In this document: piece by piece, positions 35,801 to 42,309 of the stretch
Numbering within the stretch: the first letter of the stretch is position 1
Layout of the letters: every line of letters begins with the position of its first letter
NCBI GenBank assembly: GCA_905479625.1
Contig: CAJQNF010000059.1
Coordinates: 1 to 64,000 of the forward strand
DNA from: an uncultured Flavobacteriaceae bacterium
GTDB lineage: Bacteria > Bacteroidota > Bacteroidia > Flavobacteriales > Flavobacteriaceae
DNA: 64,000 nucleotides
Direction of reading: 5' to 3'
Notes under the pieces: generated by a model
Told to the model about the DNA's origin: nothing
The model's input: the letters and a program-made list of their open reading frames with translations, nothing else
Database searches by the model: none
Made by a program: the position numbers and the translations under genes

Positions 35801-36227
35801 CCTTTTAAAAATCCAGGATCTGGAATCCGAGACTCTGAAGGCTACAACTTTTGCAAGTGCCTATATTGAGAACCTTGGTGAAGGAAATTTTAAAGTGCAT
35901 AGCTTGCCTTCAAACCTTCAGGCATCTCCTATCAATGACTTGCTCATCGATGATTTTGATCAAGACGGCCAATTGGATATCCTCGCTGTTGGTAACGATT
36001 TATCTGCAGAATCTAATTACGGACAGTTCGATGCCTTGACAGGTTTATTCATAAAAACAAACGGCGCTGATTTTGACATCATTCAAAGCAGAAAATCCGG
36101 CTTCAATGTAAGCGGTCAATCCAAGCATCTTATAAAGCTTATTGATCATCAAAACAGAACACTAATATTAGCCACTCAAAATGATGATGAGCTAAAAGTA
36201 TTTGAATCCTATTCATCGAGTAATTGA
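32844..36227 (+). CDS. large FG-GAP/VCBS–ASPIC/UnbV lipoprotein, divergent partner of the block
   Basis: A 1127-residue predicted lipoprotein (lipobox LLSSC, Cys32 from the TTG start). FG-GAP/VCBS loops fill about 75-520 (DFNNDGLSD, DYDQDGDLD, DINNDGLWD, DFDLDGDLD). ASPIC/UnbV follows at about 535-610 (YLRVKLKGND, AIGAKVTLWHEG, GYLSSVDPIIHFGL, NVIWPDGTK). A second set of loops runs from about 650 to 1060. The start is uncertain: TTG at 32844 gives a basic n-region (KIKSIQQVKK), whereas GTG 32883 or ATG 32886 gives a minimal one. In Bacteroidota such ~1100-aa proteins often sit beside SusCD pairs, but none is here. Confidence 0.85.
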   Translation: MKIKSIQQVKKISVMVPTIVCTIGLVFLLSSCHQNPKKNLFEFVDTDRSHLDFANTITENDSVNPSECLNCFNGGGVGIGDFNNDGLSDIVFTGNQVSSALYLNMGSLVFEDVSAEANFSTNSWITGVSIVDINADGFDDIYLNVAGVNCENNCHNLLFINQGLNEAGIPTFLEQAEAYGLDDGKYATQSVFFDYDQDGDLDVYIVHNKNNTNFSRNSPRPKQYWPEYLTDFLLRNDAVEGMDHPVFTNVSKALNVTHSGFGLGVGIADFNNDQLVDVYVSNDFITEDLLYINKAHHDSIRPVFEESNKKYVGHMTMNGMGMDISDINNDGLWDILVMDMLPNSYNRHKRVIGGMNYSAHMTITGNDYTAQYMRNTLQLGNGHLNGLPVKSSEVGFMNGISSTDWSWASLMVDFDNDGDKDIFVTNGYIKDIIDLDYINFTTQKSNVFTPNKNKLKKYVQELPSIKEPNFFYEQKEHDQFEDVSDIWSKATPSLSNGVAYADFDLDGDLDMVINNINHTAFLLENKTTEKLQHHYLRVKLKGNDLNTHAIGAKVTLWHEGQQQHQFHSVIRGYLSSVDPIIHFGLKTSTIDSLNVIWPDGTKTTMVNPKADQLLEIDQSSANSFKKPGPDQEFQFKSRDSLLKFTHQENKYNEYTDQPLLMRQYSRSGPCITAANIDGHPGDEIFIGGSYKKPGTIWFQDEDGIYYPKQALDSIYEDTDAVFFDADNDEDLDLYVASGGNEFYKNSPNFLDRLYLNDGKGNFLRSKKSLPELFQSTGCVRPIDIDHDNDIDLFIGARISTFNYPETPHSSILINTNGTFTEQADSAISEIGMITDAIWHDVDNDSWEDLVLVGEFMPISFYKNHKGELKKMPHKWLDENNKKTTTEGWWNCIGSADFDKDGDIDFIVGNQGLNGFVRPKQNYPVYVYNKDFDGNGTYDPLLGQYFEHEGKQILYPIHTREDIKLQFPESMVHFYTFEDFAKVSFESLLKIQDLESETLKATTFASAYIENLGEGNFKVHSLPSNLQASPINDLLIDDFDQDGQLDILAVGNDLSAESNYGQFDALTGLFIKTNGADFDIIQSRKSGFNVSGQSKHLIKLIDHQNRTLILATQNDDELKVFESYSSSN

Positions 36228-36230
36228 TGA

Positions 36231-36252
36231 AATGATTTTGATAAAAATCATT
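36231..36252. terminator. AT-rich hairpin between convergent genes
   Basis: A perfect 9-bp stem AATGATTTT / AAAATCATT with a GATA loop begins 3 bp after the stop at 36227. Stability is low and no U-tract follows, so termination is only possible, not shown. Confidence 0.4.
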
Positions 36253-36279
36253 GACGTCTAATTGATTTGAAGATCGAGG

Positions 36280-36918
36280 TTATTTAAGAAAACCACCGAT
36301 AAGGTCGCTTAAACCACCTGATGATTTTGACCCTCCGGTCAACATACCTGCGATGTCATCCACAGAGCTATCATTTCCGTCAAAGCCTTGAATAAGAGAT
36401 GCCATACTTGCCATATCGGCACCCTGTCCTCCTAAAAGCCCTCCGATAAGGTCGCTCAAACCTCCTTGATCCGAAACATTGTTCTGAGAAGTTTGTTTCC
36501 CAAGATAACTCATCACCAGTGGTGCTGCAACTTTCAACAAATTCATAGCCGAATTCATATCAATTCCGGAAGACTTACTCAAGGCATTCGCCGCATTGTT
36601 TTCCTGACCACCAAACACATGACCGAGAATTCTACCTCCGTCGTCCATCACATCCTTATCTATTTCACCACCTCCCAAAATACTTCCCAAATTATCTAAC
36701 ATGCTACCGCTGCTATGCTTTGAATTCTGAAGTGCTCCCAATAATTGTTCCGATCCCTCAACTGAACCGGTATTGTTCTTTAAAGCACCTAAAATAAGTG
36801 GCATTGCAGCACTTAAAGCACTTGATGTACTCTTGTCATCCATTCCCATTTGTGAACTGGCTCCTTTTACAAGTTCCTGCCCCATTTCGCTGTTTAATAA
36901 ATCTAATATTCCACTCAT
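36280..36918 (-). CDS. DUF937-family protein
   Basis: A 212-residue soluble protein without a signal peptide. It matches DUF937: MSGILDLLNSEMGQELVKGASSQMGMDDKSTSSALSAAMPLILGALKNN at the start, then repeated short helices with GGLSDLIGGLLGG near about 155 and again at the C-terminus. Gly, Ser and Leu dominate. The family is widespread in bacteria with no firm function. The two GLSDLIGG copies suggest an internal duplication. It is monocistronic, with a TATCTTTA element 32 bp upstream and convergence with the large ASPIC/UnbV gene. Confidence 0.88.
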   Translation of the reverse strand: MSGILDLLNSEMGQELVKGASSQMGMDDKSTSSALSAAMPLILGALKNNTGSVEGSEQLLGALQNSKHSSGSMLDNLGSILGGGEIDKDVMDDGGRILGHVFGGQENNAANALSKSSGIDMNSAMNLLKVAAPLVMSYLGKQTSQNNVSDQGGLSDLIGGLLGGQGADMASMASLIQGFDGNDSSVDDIAGMLTGGSKSSGGLSDLIGGFLK

Positions 36919-36949
36919 ATCTTAAAAATTTATAGTTATTGACTCAGCC

Positions 36950-36957
36950 TAAAGATA
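36950..36957 (-). promoter_or_regulatory. candidate -7 element (TATCTTTA) for the DUF937 gene
   Basis: The minus strand reads TATCTTTA 32 bp upstream of the start at 36918, one base from TAnnTTTG. The cold-shock gene has TATCTTTG at a similar distance (26 bp). Confidence 0.4.
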
Positions 36958-37017
36958 GCGTTTTTCACGCCCAAAATAAATTAAAGTCAATCTTGAAATG
37001 AAAACCTTAAACCCTGA

Positions 37018-37932
37018 CTAAAGAAAATTATCAACTGATTTATACGCTTCAATAAGTGACTTTTCACCAGTTGAACCCTCAATTGAGTTTCCGTGCTCCA
37101 TGCCTAAAATACCTTGGTATCCTTTTTCATGAATATATTTAAAAACATTTCGATAATTGATCTCTCCAGTAGTAGGCTCCTTTCTACCGGGATTATCACC
37201 TATTTGAAAATAAGCTATTTCATCCCATGATTTTTCAATATTCGGGATGAGATTCCCTTCTTGTATTTGTTGATGATATATATCAAATAATATTTTACAT
37301 GATGGAGAATCAACTGCTTTGCATATCTCGAAGGCTTGGGGACTTTCTGACAGGAATAAACCAGGATGGTCCCGAAAATTCAAAGGCTCCAAAACCATAA
37401 CTAGATCATGTGGTTCGAGAAGGTCGCTTGCCATCTTTAAACTTTCAACAACATGAGCCGTTTGGTACGCCATATTTTGTCTCAGGTCAACATGACCCGG
37501 AACCACCGTCATCCAATTGGCATTCACCCTTTTAGCCACTTCGATTGAAGCTTCTATGTCTTTCAAAAACTCCTCTCTCTTAACTTGATCTCCAGAGGCC
37601 AGATTAGCTTCTCTCCAATAAATTTTATGTGCCACAAAAACCCCCATTACCAGGCCTCTGTTTTCCATTACCTCAGCCATTTTTTCCTGAACACTAATAT
37701 CCCTGCCCTTCATATTGTTATCCTCAAAGGCTGTAAACCCCTGATCGGCGATAAAATTCAGTTGATCAATAGGATCCTCGCCTGCAAGATTCTTAAACAT
37801 TCCCAAGTGAGGTGCATAATTCAAATTAAATTTATGGGCAGTATTAAAATAATAATTTGTGATTTGGCTTGGAGAAATAGCTACTGCGAGAGCTCCAAGA
37901 CCCATGGATTTGGTAAAGGATCTTCTTTTCAT
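37018..37932 (-). CDS. Tat-exported sugar isomerase/epimerase, hydroxypyruvate-isomerase-like
   Basis: A 304-residue protein with a twin-arginine signal (MKRRSFTKSMGLGALAVAIS). The start at 37932 is chosen because it is 1 bp after the oxidoreductase stop and begins the Tat motif; the frame to 37986 adds 18 residues in front. The rest is an AP-endonuclease-2-type TIM barrel: VLEPLNFRDHPGLFLS (Glu near 168), ILFDIYHQQIQEG with the metal-binding Asp-x-x-His, FQIGDNPGR and GILGMEHGNS with a late Glu. These metal-site residues resemble Hyi. Periplasmic location implies an oxidised sugar or related substrate rather than free hydroxypyruvate. Confidence 0.83.
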   Translation of the reverse strand: MKRRSFTKSMGLGALAVAISPSQITNYYFNTAHKFNLNYAPHLGMFKNLAGEDPIDQLNFIADQGFTAFEDNNMKGRDISVQEKMAEVMENRGLVMGVFVAHKIYWREANLASGDQVKREEFLKDIEASIEVAKRVNANWMTVVPGHVDLRQNMAYQTAHVVESLKMASDLLEPHDLVMVLEPLNFRDHPGLFLSESPQAFEICKAVDSPSCKILFDIYHQQIQEGNLIPNIEKSWDEIAYFQIGDNPGRKEPTTGEINYRNVFKYIHEKGYQGILGMEHGNSIEGSTGEKSLIEAYKSVDNFL

Positions 37933-37933
37933 C

Positions 37934-39265
37934 TTATATAAATTTAGTAACTCCGGGGGTCGGTATAGAATAGTTACCATTAGCATCCGGCAAGGTTGGT
38001 GGAGTGCTTTCCCAAGTCATTTCTTCAGGAACCAAATCCATTTTTGATTTCAGCGCTTCTTCCATTGTGATCACTTGTCCGGTATAGGTTGCCATTCTGC
38101 CCAAAATAGCAGTCAATGTACTCATTGCACCATTTTCAGCATCGCTGATCACCTCTTTATTTCTTATGGAAGCGAATAGTCGATCATGCTCTACCTGATA
38201 AGGGTTTGGGTCCTCATTCCAGTTGCCTGGATATTTATAGACCTCTTTACCATCCAGATCAGTAATGATGGCTTTACCTAGTTCAACCGTTCCTTTTGTG
38301 CCTTGAAATACTTCATCAACACGATTCATACAATCAGGCTGATGTCTGCATTGGCTGGAAATCACCGCTCCATTAGCATAAGTAAATTCTACAAAATGAT
38401 GATCAAAAATCTCTCCATGGTCTTTACCCGTTCTTATTTGTCTTCCACCCATGCCCTGCGCAGAAACCGGATACCCTCCAACAAACCAATTTGCTACATC
38501 AATATTGTGAATATGTTGTTCCAAAATATGATCACCACATAACCAGTTAAAATAATACCAGTTACGCATCTGGTATTCTAATTCAGTTTGTTGAGGCTGC
38601 CTCGCTCTCACCCAGACCCCCGAACTATTCCAATACACCTGACCACTTCTTATCTTTCCAATTTCTCCTTTGATCACTTTCTGGTATAGATCGAGATACT
38701 TACTTTCATAATGACGCTGCAATCCTACCACGACGTTCAGTTTTTTATCTTTTGCTACTTTTGCTGAATTCAATACACGTCTGATTCCTGCAGGATCGGT
38801 TGCCAATGGTTTTTCCATAAAAACATGTTTATCATTATTGACAGCATATTCAAAATGAAATGGTCTAAACCCGGGAGGAGTAGCCAAAATAACAACATCA
38901 GCAAGGTCAATGGCTTTTTTATAAGCATCAAAACCTACAAACCTGTTTTGCTCTTTAACTTCTATTTTTTTCTCTCCTTCAAAATGTTCCTGAATAGTTT
39001 TGAGGCTATTCTCCAGCCTATCATTAAAAGCATCTGCCATGGCGATCAATTTAACATTGTTATCAGCTGTGAGTGCCTGAACTGCTGCTCCTGAACCTCT
39101 TCCGCCACAACCTATCAAAGCCAACTTAAGTGTTTTATCATTATGAACATTGACCATTGCCTCCATAGAAAACGGTACAGTAATAATTCCTCCTGAAGCC
39201 AGCGCAGTTTTCTGAATGAACTCACGTCTTGCCTGCTTGTTTTGGGACTTTGATTTTCTTTTCAT
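37934..39265 (-). CDS. Tat-exported Gfo/Idh/MocA-family oxidoreductase
   Basis: A 443-residue protein with a twin-arginine signal (ARREFIQKTALASGG, about 12-26). The dinucleotide-binding motif is LALIGCGGRGSG (about 48-59) and the family signature is EKPLATD. The C-terminal alpha/beta domain contains WLCGDHILEQHIHNIDVANWF. Gfo/Idh/MocA enzymes oxidise or epimerise sugars with tightly held NAD(P), which explains activity after Tat export. It lies 4 bp from the SUMF1-like gene and 1 bp from the isomerase, so the three form one operon. Members of this exported subgroup act on glycosides or inositols, but specificity is not readable. Confidence 0.9.
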   Translation of the reverse strand: MKRKSKSQNKQARREFIQKTALASGGIITVPFSMEAMVNVHNDKTLKLALIGCGGRGSGAAVQALTADNNVKLIAMADAFNDRLENSLKTIQEHFEGEKKIEVKEQNRFVGFDAYKKAIDLADVVILATPPGFRPFHFEYAVNNDKHVFMEKPLATDPAGIRRVLNSAKVAKDKKLNVVVGLQRHYESKYLDLYQKVIKGEIGKIRSGQVYWNSSGVWVRARQPQQTELEYQMRNWYYFNWLCGDHILEQHIHNIDVANWFVGGYPVSAQGMGGRQIRTGKDHGEIFDHHFVEFTYANGAVISSQCRHQPDCMNRVDEVFQGTKGTVELGKAIITDLDGKEVYKYPGNWNEDPNPYQVEHDRLFASIRNKEVISDAENGAMSTLTAILGRMATYTGQVITMEEALKSKMDLVPEEMTWESTPPTLPDANGNYSIPTPGVTKFI

Positions 39266-39269
39266 AATG

Positions 39270-40262
39270 TTAGTTTGTTTTTAGATTCCAATATTTATTT
39301 TGTTCTTTTACAGAAGGTGTTTTTAAAGGTCTTACAATTCTGAATCCCACAAAGGGAGCATCAGTATGCCACCATAAACTCTTTGGAATTTGTGGATCTC
39401 TCATTTTCCATTTTTTTGAAGAAGCCATTCTCGAGGCACTTCTCAAGTCAATAGGGTCATCAATCCAGGATCCCCCACGAACTGCTTTAGGGTATGTCTT
39501 AGGATTCATTATAACAGGATCAACAACTATGTCTTTTGATGTTTTATATCCTGCTTCTTCGTAATGATCATATGTCCATTCAGCAACATTGCCATGCATA
39601 TCATACAGGCCCCATTTATTAGGGCTTTTTTCACCAACTTTATGAGAAGAATTCCTGCTATTTTTCTTGAACCATGCGTATTCAACCAGCCATGATTTAT
39701 CATCTCCATAGGAATAGGAAGAAGTAGACCCTGCTCTGCATGCATATTCCCATTCAGCTTCAGTTGGAAGTCGATAAAAATTTCCGGTAAGCGCTGATAA
39801 CCATTGACAAAACCTTGCAGCTGCCAATTGTGTCATACTAACGGCAGGATAACTTTTTACGCCCATACCAAAACTCATGTCTACATACGGAACTGTTGCT
39901 CCCGTTACTGCGTCTGGCTTTATCTGAACCTCTTTTCCTTTTACTATTGAGGTCTCCATGGCATCTAAGTCGCGACTTACAAATAAGTTATACAAATCCC
40001 AGGTGATTTCCACTTCACTCATCCAAAATGATGAAACCCTCACTTGATGTGCCGGAGCTTCATCTGGCTTGTGACCCCATCCCTTTTCTTCACTACCCAT
40101 AAGAAACACTCCTTCTTGAATAAATATCATATCGATATTTTTATCCGTTCCGGAAATCTTTTGTACATAGTTCTTATCAGAATCTTGTGCCATCATGACT
40201 TTTGTACTCAAACTAGATACAAGAATTGTTATGATGAAGATGCTTAAAAATTCCTTTAACAT
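39270..40262 (-). CDS. secreted SUMF1/FGE-fold protein lacking the formylglycine catalytic cysteines
   Basis: A 330-residue exported protein (signal ends VMMAQ, about 25) with a formylglycine-generating-enzyme fold: FLMGSEEKGWGHKPDEAPAHQVRVSSFWMSEVEITWDLYN, YRLPTEAEWEYACRAG, YDMHGNVAEWTYD, AVRGGSWID and PFVGFRIVRP. In true FGEs the stretch after RGGS carries the two copper-binding cysteines. Here it reads WIDDPIDLRSASR, without them, so sulfatase activation is unlikely. It is the first gene of a three-gene operon with two Tat-exported sugar enzymes and may bind or modify the same substrate. An exact TAACTTTG element lies 27 bp upstream. Confidence 0.86.
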   Translation of the reverse strand: MLKEFLSIFIITILVSSLSTKVMMAQDSDKNYVQKISGTDKNIDMIFIQEGVFLMGSEEKGWGHKPDEAPAHQVRVSSFWMSEVEITWDLYNLFVSRDLDAMETSIVKGKEVQIKPDAVTGATVPYVDMSFGMGVKSYPAVSMTQLAAARFCQWLSALTGNFYRLPTEAEWEYACRAGSTSSYSYGDDKSWLVEYAWFKKNSRNSSHKVGEKSPNKWGLYDMHGNVAEWTYDHYEEAGYKTSKDIVVDPVIMNPKTYPKAVRGGSWIDDPIDLRSASRMASSKKWKMRDPQIPKSLWWHTDAPFVGFRIVRPLKTPSVKEQNKYWNLKTN

Positions 40263-40288
40263 TTATAATAGATTGATGGCTAACCTCT

Positions 40289-40296
40289 CAAAGTTA
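40289..40296 (-). promoter_or_regulatory. candidate -7 element (TAACTTTG) for the SUMF1–oxidoreductase–isomerase operon
   Basis: An exact TAnnTTTG match on the minus strand, 27 bp before the start at 40262. A well-spaced -33 TTG was not found. Confidence 0.4.
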
Positions 40297-40512
40297 ATAA
40301 AATGTTTCTATTTATTTAAGATAGTATTTCAACCATTATCTCGAAACTTGTTATTTCATTTTATTTCTCAGCATATTATCCGATATTTGTCTTTATGATG
40401 GATTTTCTCGTCAAACAAATGGTTGAAATGCCCTGGATTATCATTCCCGGTTTATAACCATTGTTCTCTACTTTAGTAATCAAATAGCAACATAACATTC
40501 ATTCAATATAAT

Positions 40513-41655
40513 ATGAGCAAAGTAATCGTAATAGGCGCAGGTATGGTAGGAAGCGCGATGGCCATCGACATGGCAAAAAATCATGATGTAACGCTAACCG
40601 ACATTAATTTGAAGGTACTTGAAGCGATCAAAGCAAAAAAATCTGAATTACATACCCAAACCCTTGATGTAACAGATAAAAAAGTATTGCAACAAACCAT
40701 CGCCCCTTTTGATCTGGTGATTTGTGCCGTTCCTGGGTTTTTAGGTTTTGAAACGCTGAAGTCGATTATAGAAGCTAGTAAAAATGTCATAGATATCTCC
40801 TTTTTTCCAGAAAACTCATTGGATCTGGATGACCTGGCTAAAGAGATGCAGGTAACCGCTATTGTTGACTGCGGAGTGGCACCTGGAATGGACAATGTTA
40901 TTTTGGGGCATTATAATGAAATCATGAAACTCACCGACTTCGAATGTCTCGTTGGCGGCCTTCCTAAAGAAAAAAAATGGCCATTTTGCTATAAAGCGCC
41001 CTTCTCTCCTATAGATGTGATCGAAGAATATACAAGACCAGCCAGATATGTCGAAAACGGATATGAAGTGGTTCGCGAAGCACTGACCGATTGTGATTAT
41101 GTTGATTTCGATAAAGTCGGAACACTTGAATCATTTAATTCAGATGGTTTAAGATCGATCATCTATACGATGCCCCACATTCCAAATATGAAAGAAAAAA
41201 CATTGAGGTATCCTGGTCATGTTGAATATATAAGGGTATTGAAGGAAAGTGGTTTTTTTAGTGAATCAAGTATAGAAGTTAACGGAACCGAAGTAAGTCC
41301 TCTTGATTTCACGAGTAAAATTCTATTCAATGAATGGAAGCTAGGTCCGAATGAAGAAGAAATTACAGTGATGCGAATCACATTAAAGGGTGAGAATTCC
41401 AAAGGGCTAATAGAAGAAATCACTTATGACCTTCATGACGAATACTGCCAGGAAACAGAGACTTCTTCTATGTCAAGAACTACCGGCTATACTGCCACAG
41501 CTGCCGCCAATCTGTTTTTGGATGGGCTATTCTCGGAAAAAGGTGTTTTCCCTCCTGAGTTGGTTGGTAAACATGAACCTTGTTTTGAATACTTCTTACA
41601 TTATTTGAAAGAGCGAAATATTCATTATATAAAAAGTTCGAAGATCCTTTCTTAA
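40513..41655 (+). CDS. saccharopine-dehydrogenase-family NAD(P) oxidoreductase
   Basis: A 380-residue cytosolic protein with an N-terminal Rossmann motif IGAGMVGSAMA (7-17) and the family layout of saccharopine and lysine-6-dehydrogenases: VTLTDINLKVLEAI, DVTDKKVLQQ, FDLVICAVPGFLG, VIDISFFPE, AIVDCGVAPGMDNVI, LVGGLPKEKKWPFCYKAPFSPIDVIEEYTRPA. The length (380) suits lysine-6-dehydrogenase-like members better than bifunctional LYS9 types. It should act in lysine or other amino-acid catabolism. It stands alone on the plus strand, convergent with the hemG/sdaA pair across a hairpin. Substrate identity is not proven. Confidence 0.87.
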   Translation: MSKVIVIGAGMVGSAMAIDMAKNHDVTLTDINLKVLEAIKAKKSELHTQTLDVTDKKVLQQTIAPFDLVICAVPGFLGFETLKSIIEASKNVIDISFFPENSLDLDDLAKEMQVTAIVDCGVAPGMDNVILGHYNEIMKLTDFECLVGGLPKEKKWPFCYKAPFSPIDVIEEYTRPARYVENGYEVVREALTDCDYVDFDKVGTLESFNSDGLRSIIYTMPHIPNMKEKTLRYPGHVEYIRVLKESGFFSESSIEVNGTEVSPLDFTSKILFNEWKLGPNEEEITVMRITLKGENSKGLIEEITYDLHDEYCQETETSSMSRTTGYTATAAANLFLDGLFSEKGVFPPELVGKHEPCFEYFLHYLKERNIHYIKSSKILS

Positions 41656-41680
41656 AATTATTCAAAAGCAAACGTATACC

Positions 41681-41707
41681 GGAGGAGGTTCCCTTCCCAC
41701 CTCCTCC
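41681..41707. terminator. GC-rich hairpin between convergent genes
   Basis: A perfect 9-bp stem GGAGGAGGT / ACCTCCTCC (41681-41689 with 41699-41707) with a pyrimidine loop, 25 bp after the stop at 41655. There is no T-run, so it is not a textbook terminator. It may act as a bidirectional barrier between convergent transcripts or protect 3' ends. Confidence 0.5.
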
Positions 41708-41770
41708 ATTGGTAATAAAATCGCATTATTTTATGCTGTGTCAAATTTGATGTTCTTTTAACATCGTTGA

Positions 41771-42298
41771 TTATAGGTCTAAAATCTTTTGACCAAAACC
41801 CTTGACTCTGTCCCAATCTGTATATTCAATCTTAGCATTGCTGTCAGTTGGTCCCTTGGTCATCCACATGATAAACTGAATCATGATCCTGTCAAAGAAA
41901 GGATACTTTTTATAATCCAGTTTTCCTGCAAACACCTCTACTTTTGTGGGTCTCCATGTAATTTCTTTAAAGAATTTGATCACATATGGATTGGTATCCG
42001 CCTGATTTTTCTCTGGTTTTCGCGCCACAAGGTTGACCGAAAAGAAGGCAGTTTTACGGGTGTCCAGTGCCTCTTTATGCTCATTTATAAAATCAATAAT
42101 AGTCTTATGATGCACACCGTACCTGATACTGGAGCCAATGATGATCTTATCAAAGGCTTCTAGATTACCATCAAAATCAGCCACTTCATACAAGGACATT
42201 TGCTTTCCTTCCTGTTTTAACTGGTCAGTTAAAACATTTGAAATTTTCTTTGTTTGTCCATCTACGGAAGCATAGAGGAGTAAAATCTTATCTGTCAT
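41771..42298 (-). CDS. hemG: HemG-like flavodoxin-domain protein (protoporphyrinogen IX dehydrogenase)
   Basis: A 175-residue protein. The start at 42298 (MTDKILLLYASVDGQTKKIS) is preferred because the long frame to 42412 would overlap sdaA by about 100 bp and add 38 unrelated residues. The flavodoxin phosphate loop is YASVDGQTKKI. The HemG signature IIGSSIRYGVHHKTIIDFI is followed by FFSVNLVARKPEKNQADTNPYV and a C-terminal FIMWMTKGPTD segment. E. coli HemG is 181 aa and oxidises protoporphyrinogen IX with menaquinone or ubiquinone; the lengths agree. It follows the serine ammonia-lyase gene by 11 bp and is probably co-transcribed, although no pathway link is evident. Confidence 0.88.
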   Translation of the reverse strand: MTDKILLLYASVDGQTKKISNVLTDQLKQEGKQMSLYEVADFDGNLEAFDKIIIGSSIRYGVHHKTIIDFINEHKEALDTRKTAFFSVNLVARKPEKNQADTNPYVIKFFKEITWRPTKVEVFAGKLDYKKYPFFDRIMIQFIMWMTKGPTDSNAKIEYTDWDRVKGFGQKILDL

Positions 42299-42309
42299 TG
42301 AAATTAATT

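Noticed and set aside
17834-36227. CRISPR or DNA tandem repeats suggested by recurring DNDGD-coding stretches
   Set aside because: The repeats are codon-diverged FG-GAP calcium loops within open frames, not identical DNA units with spacers.
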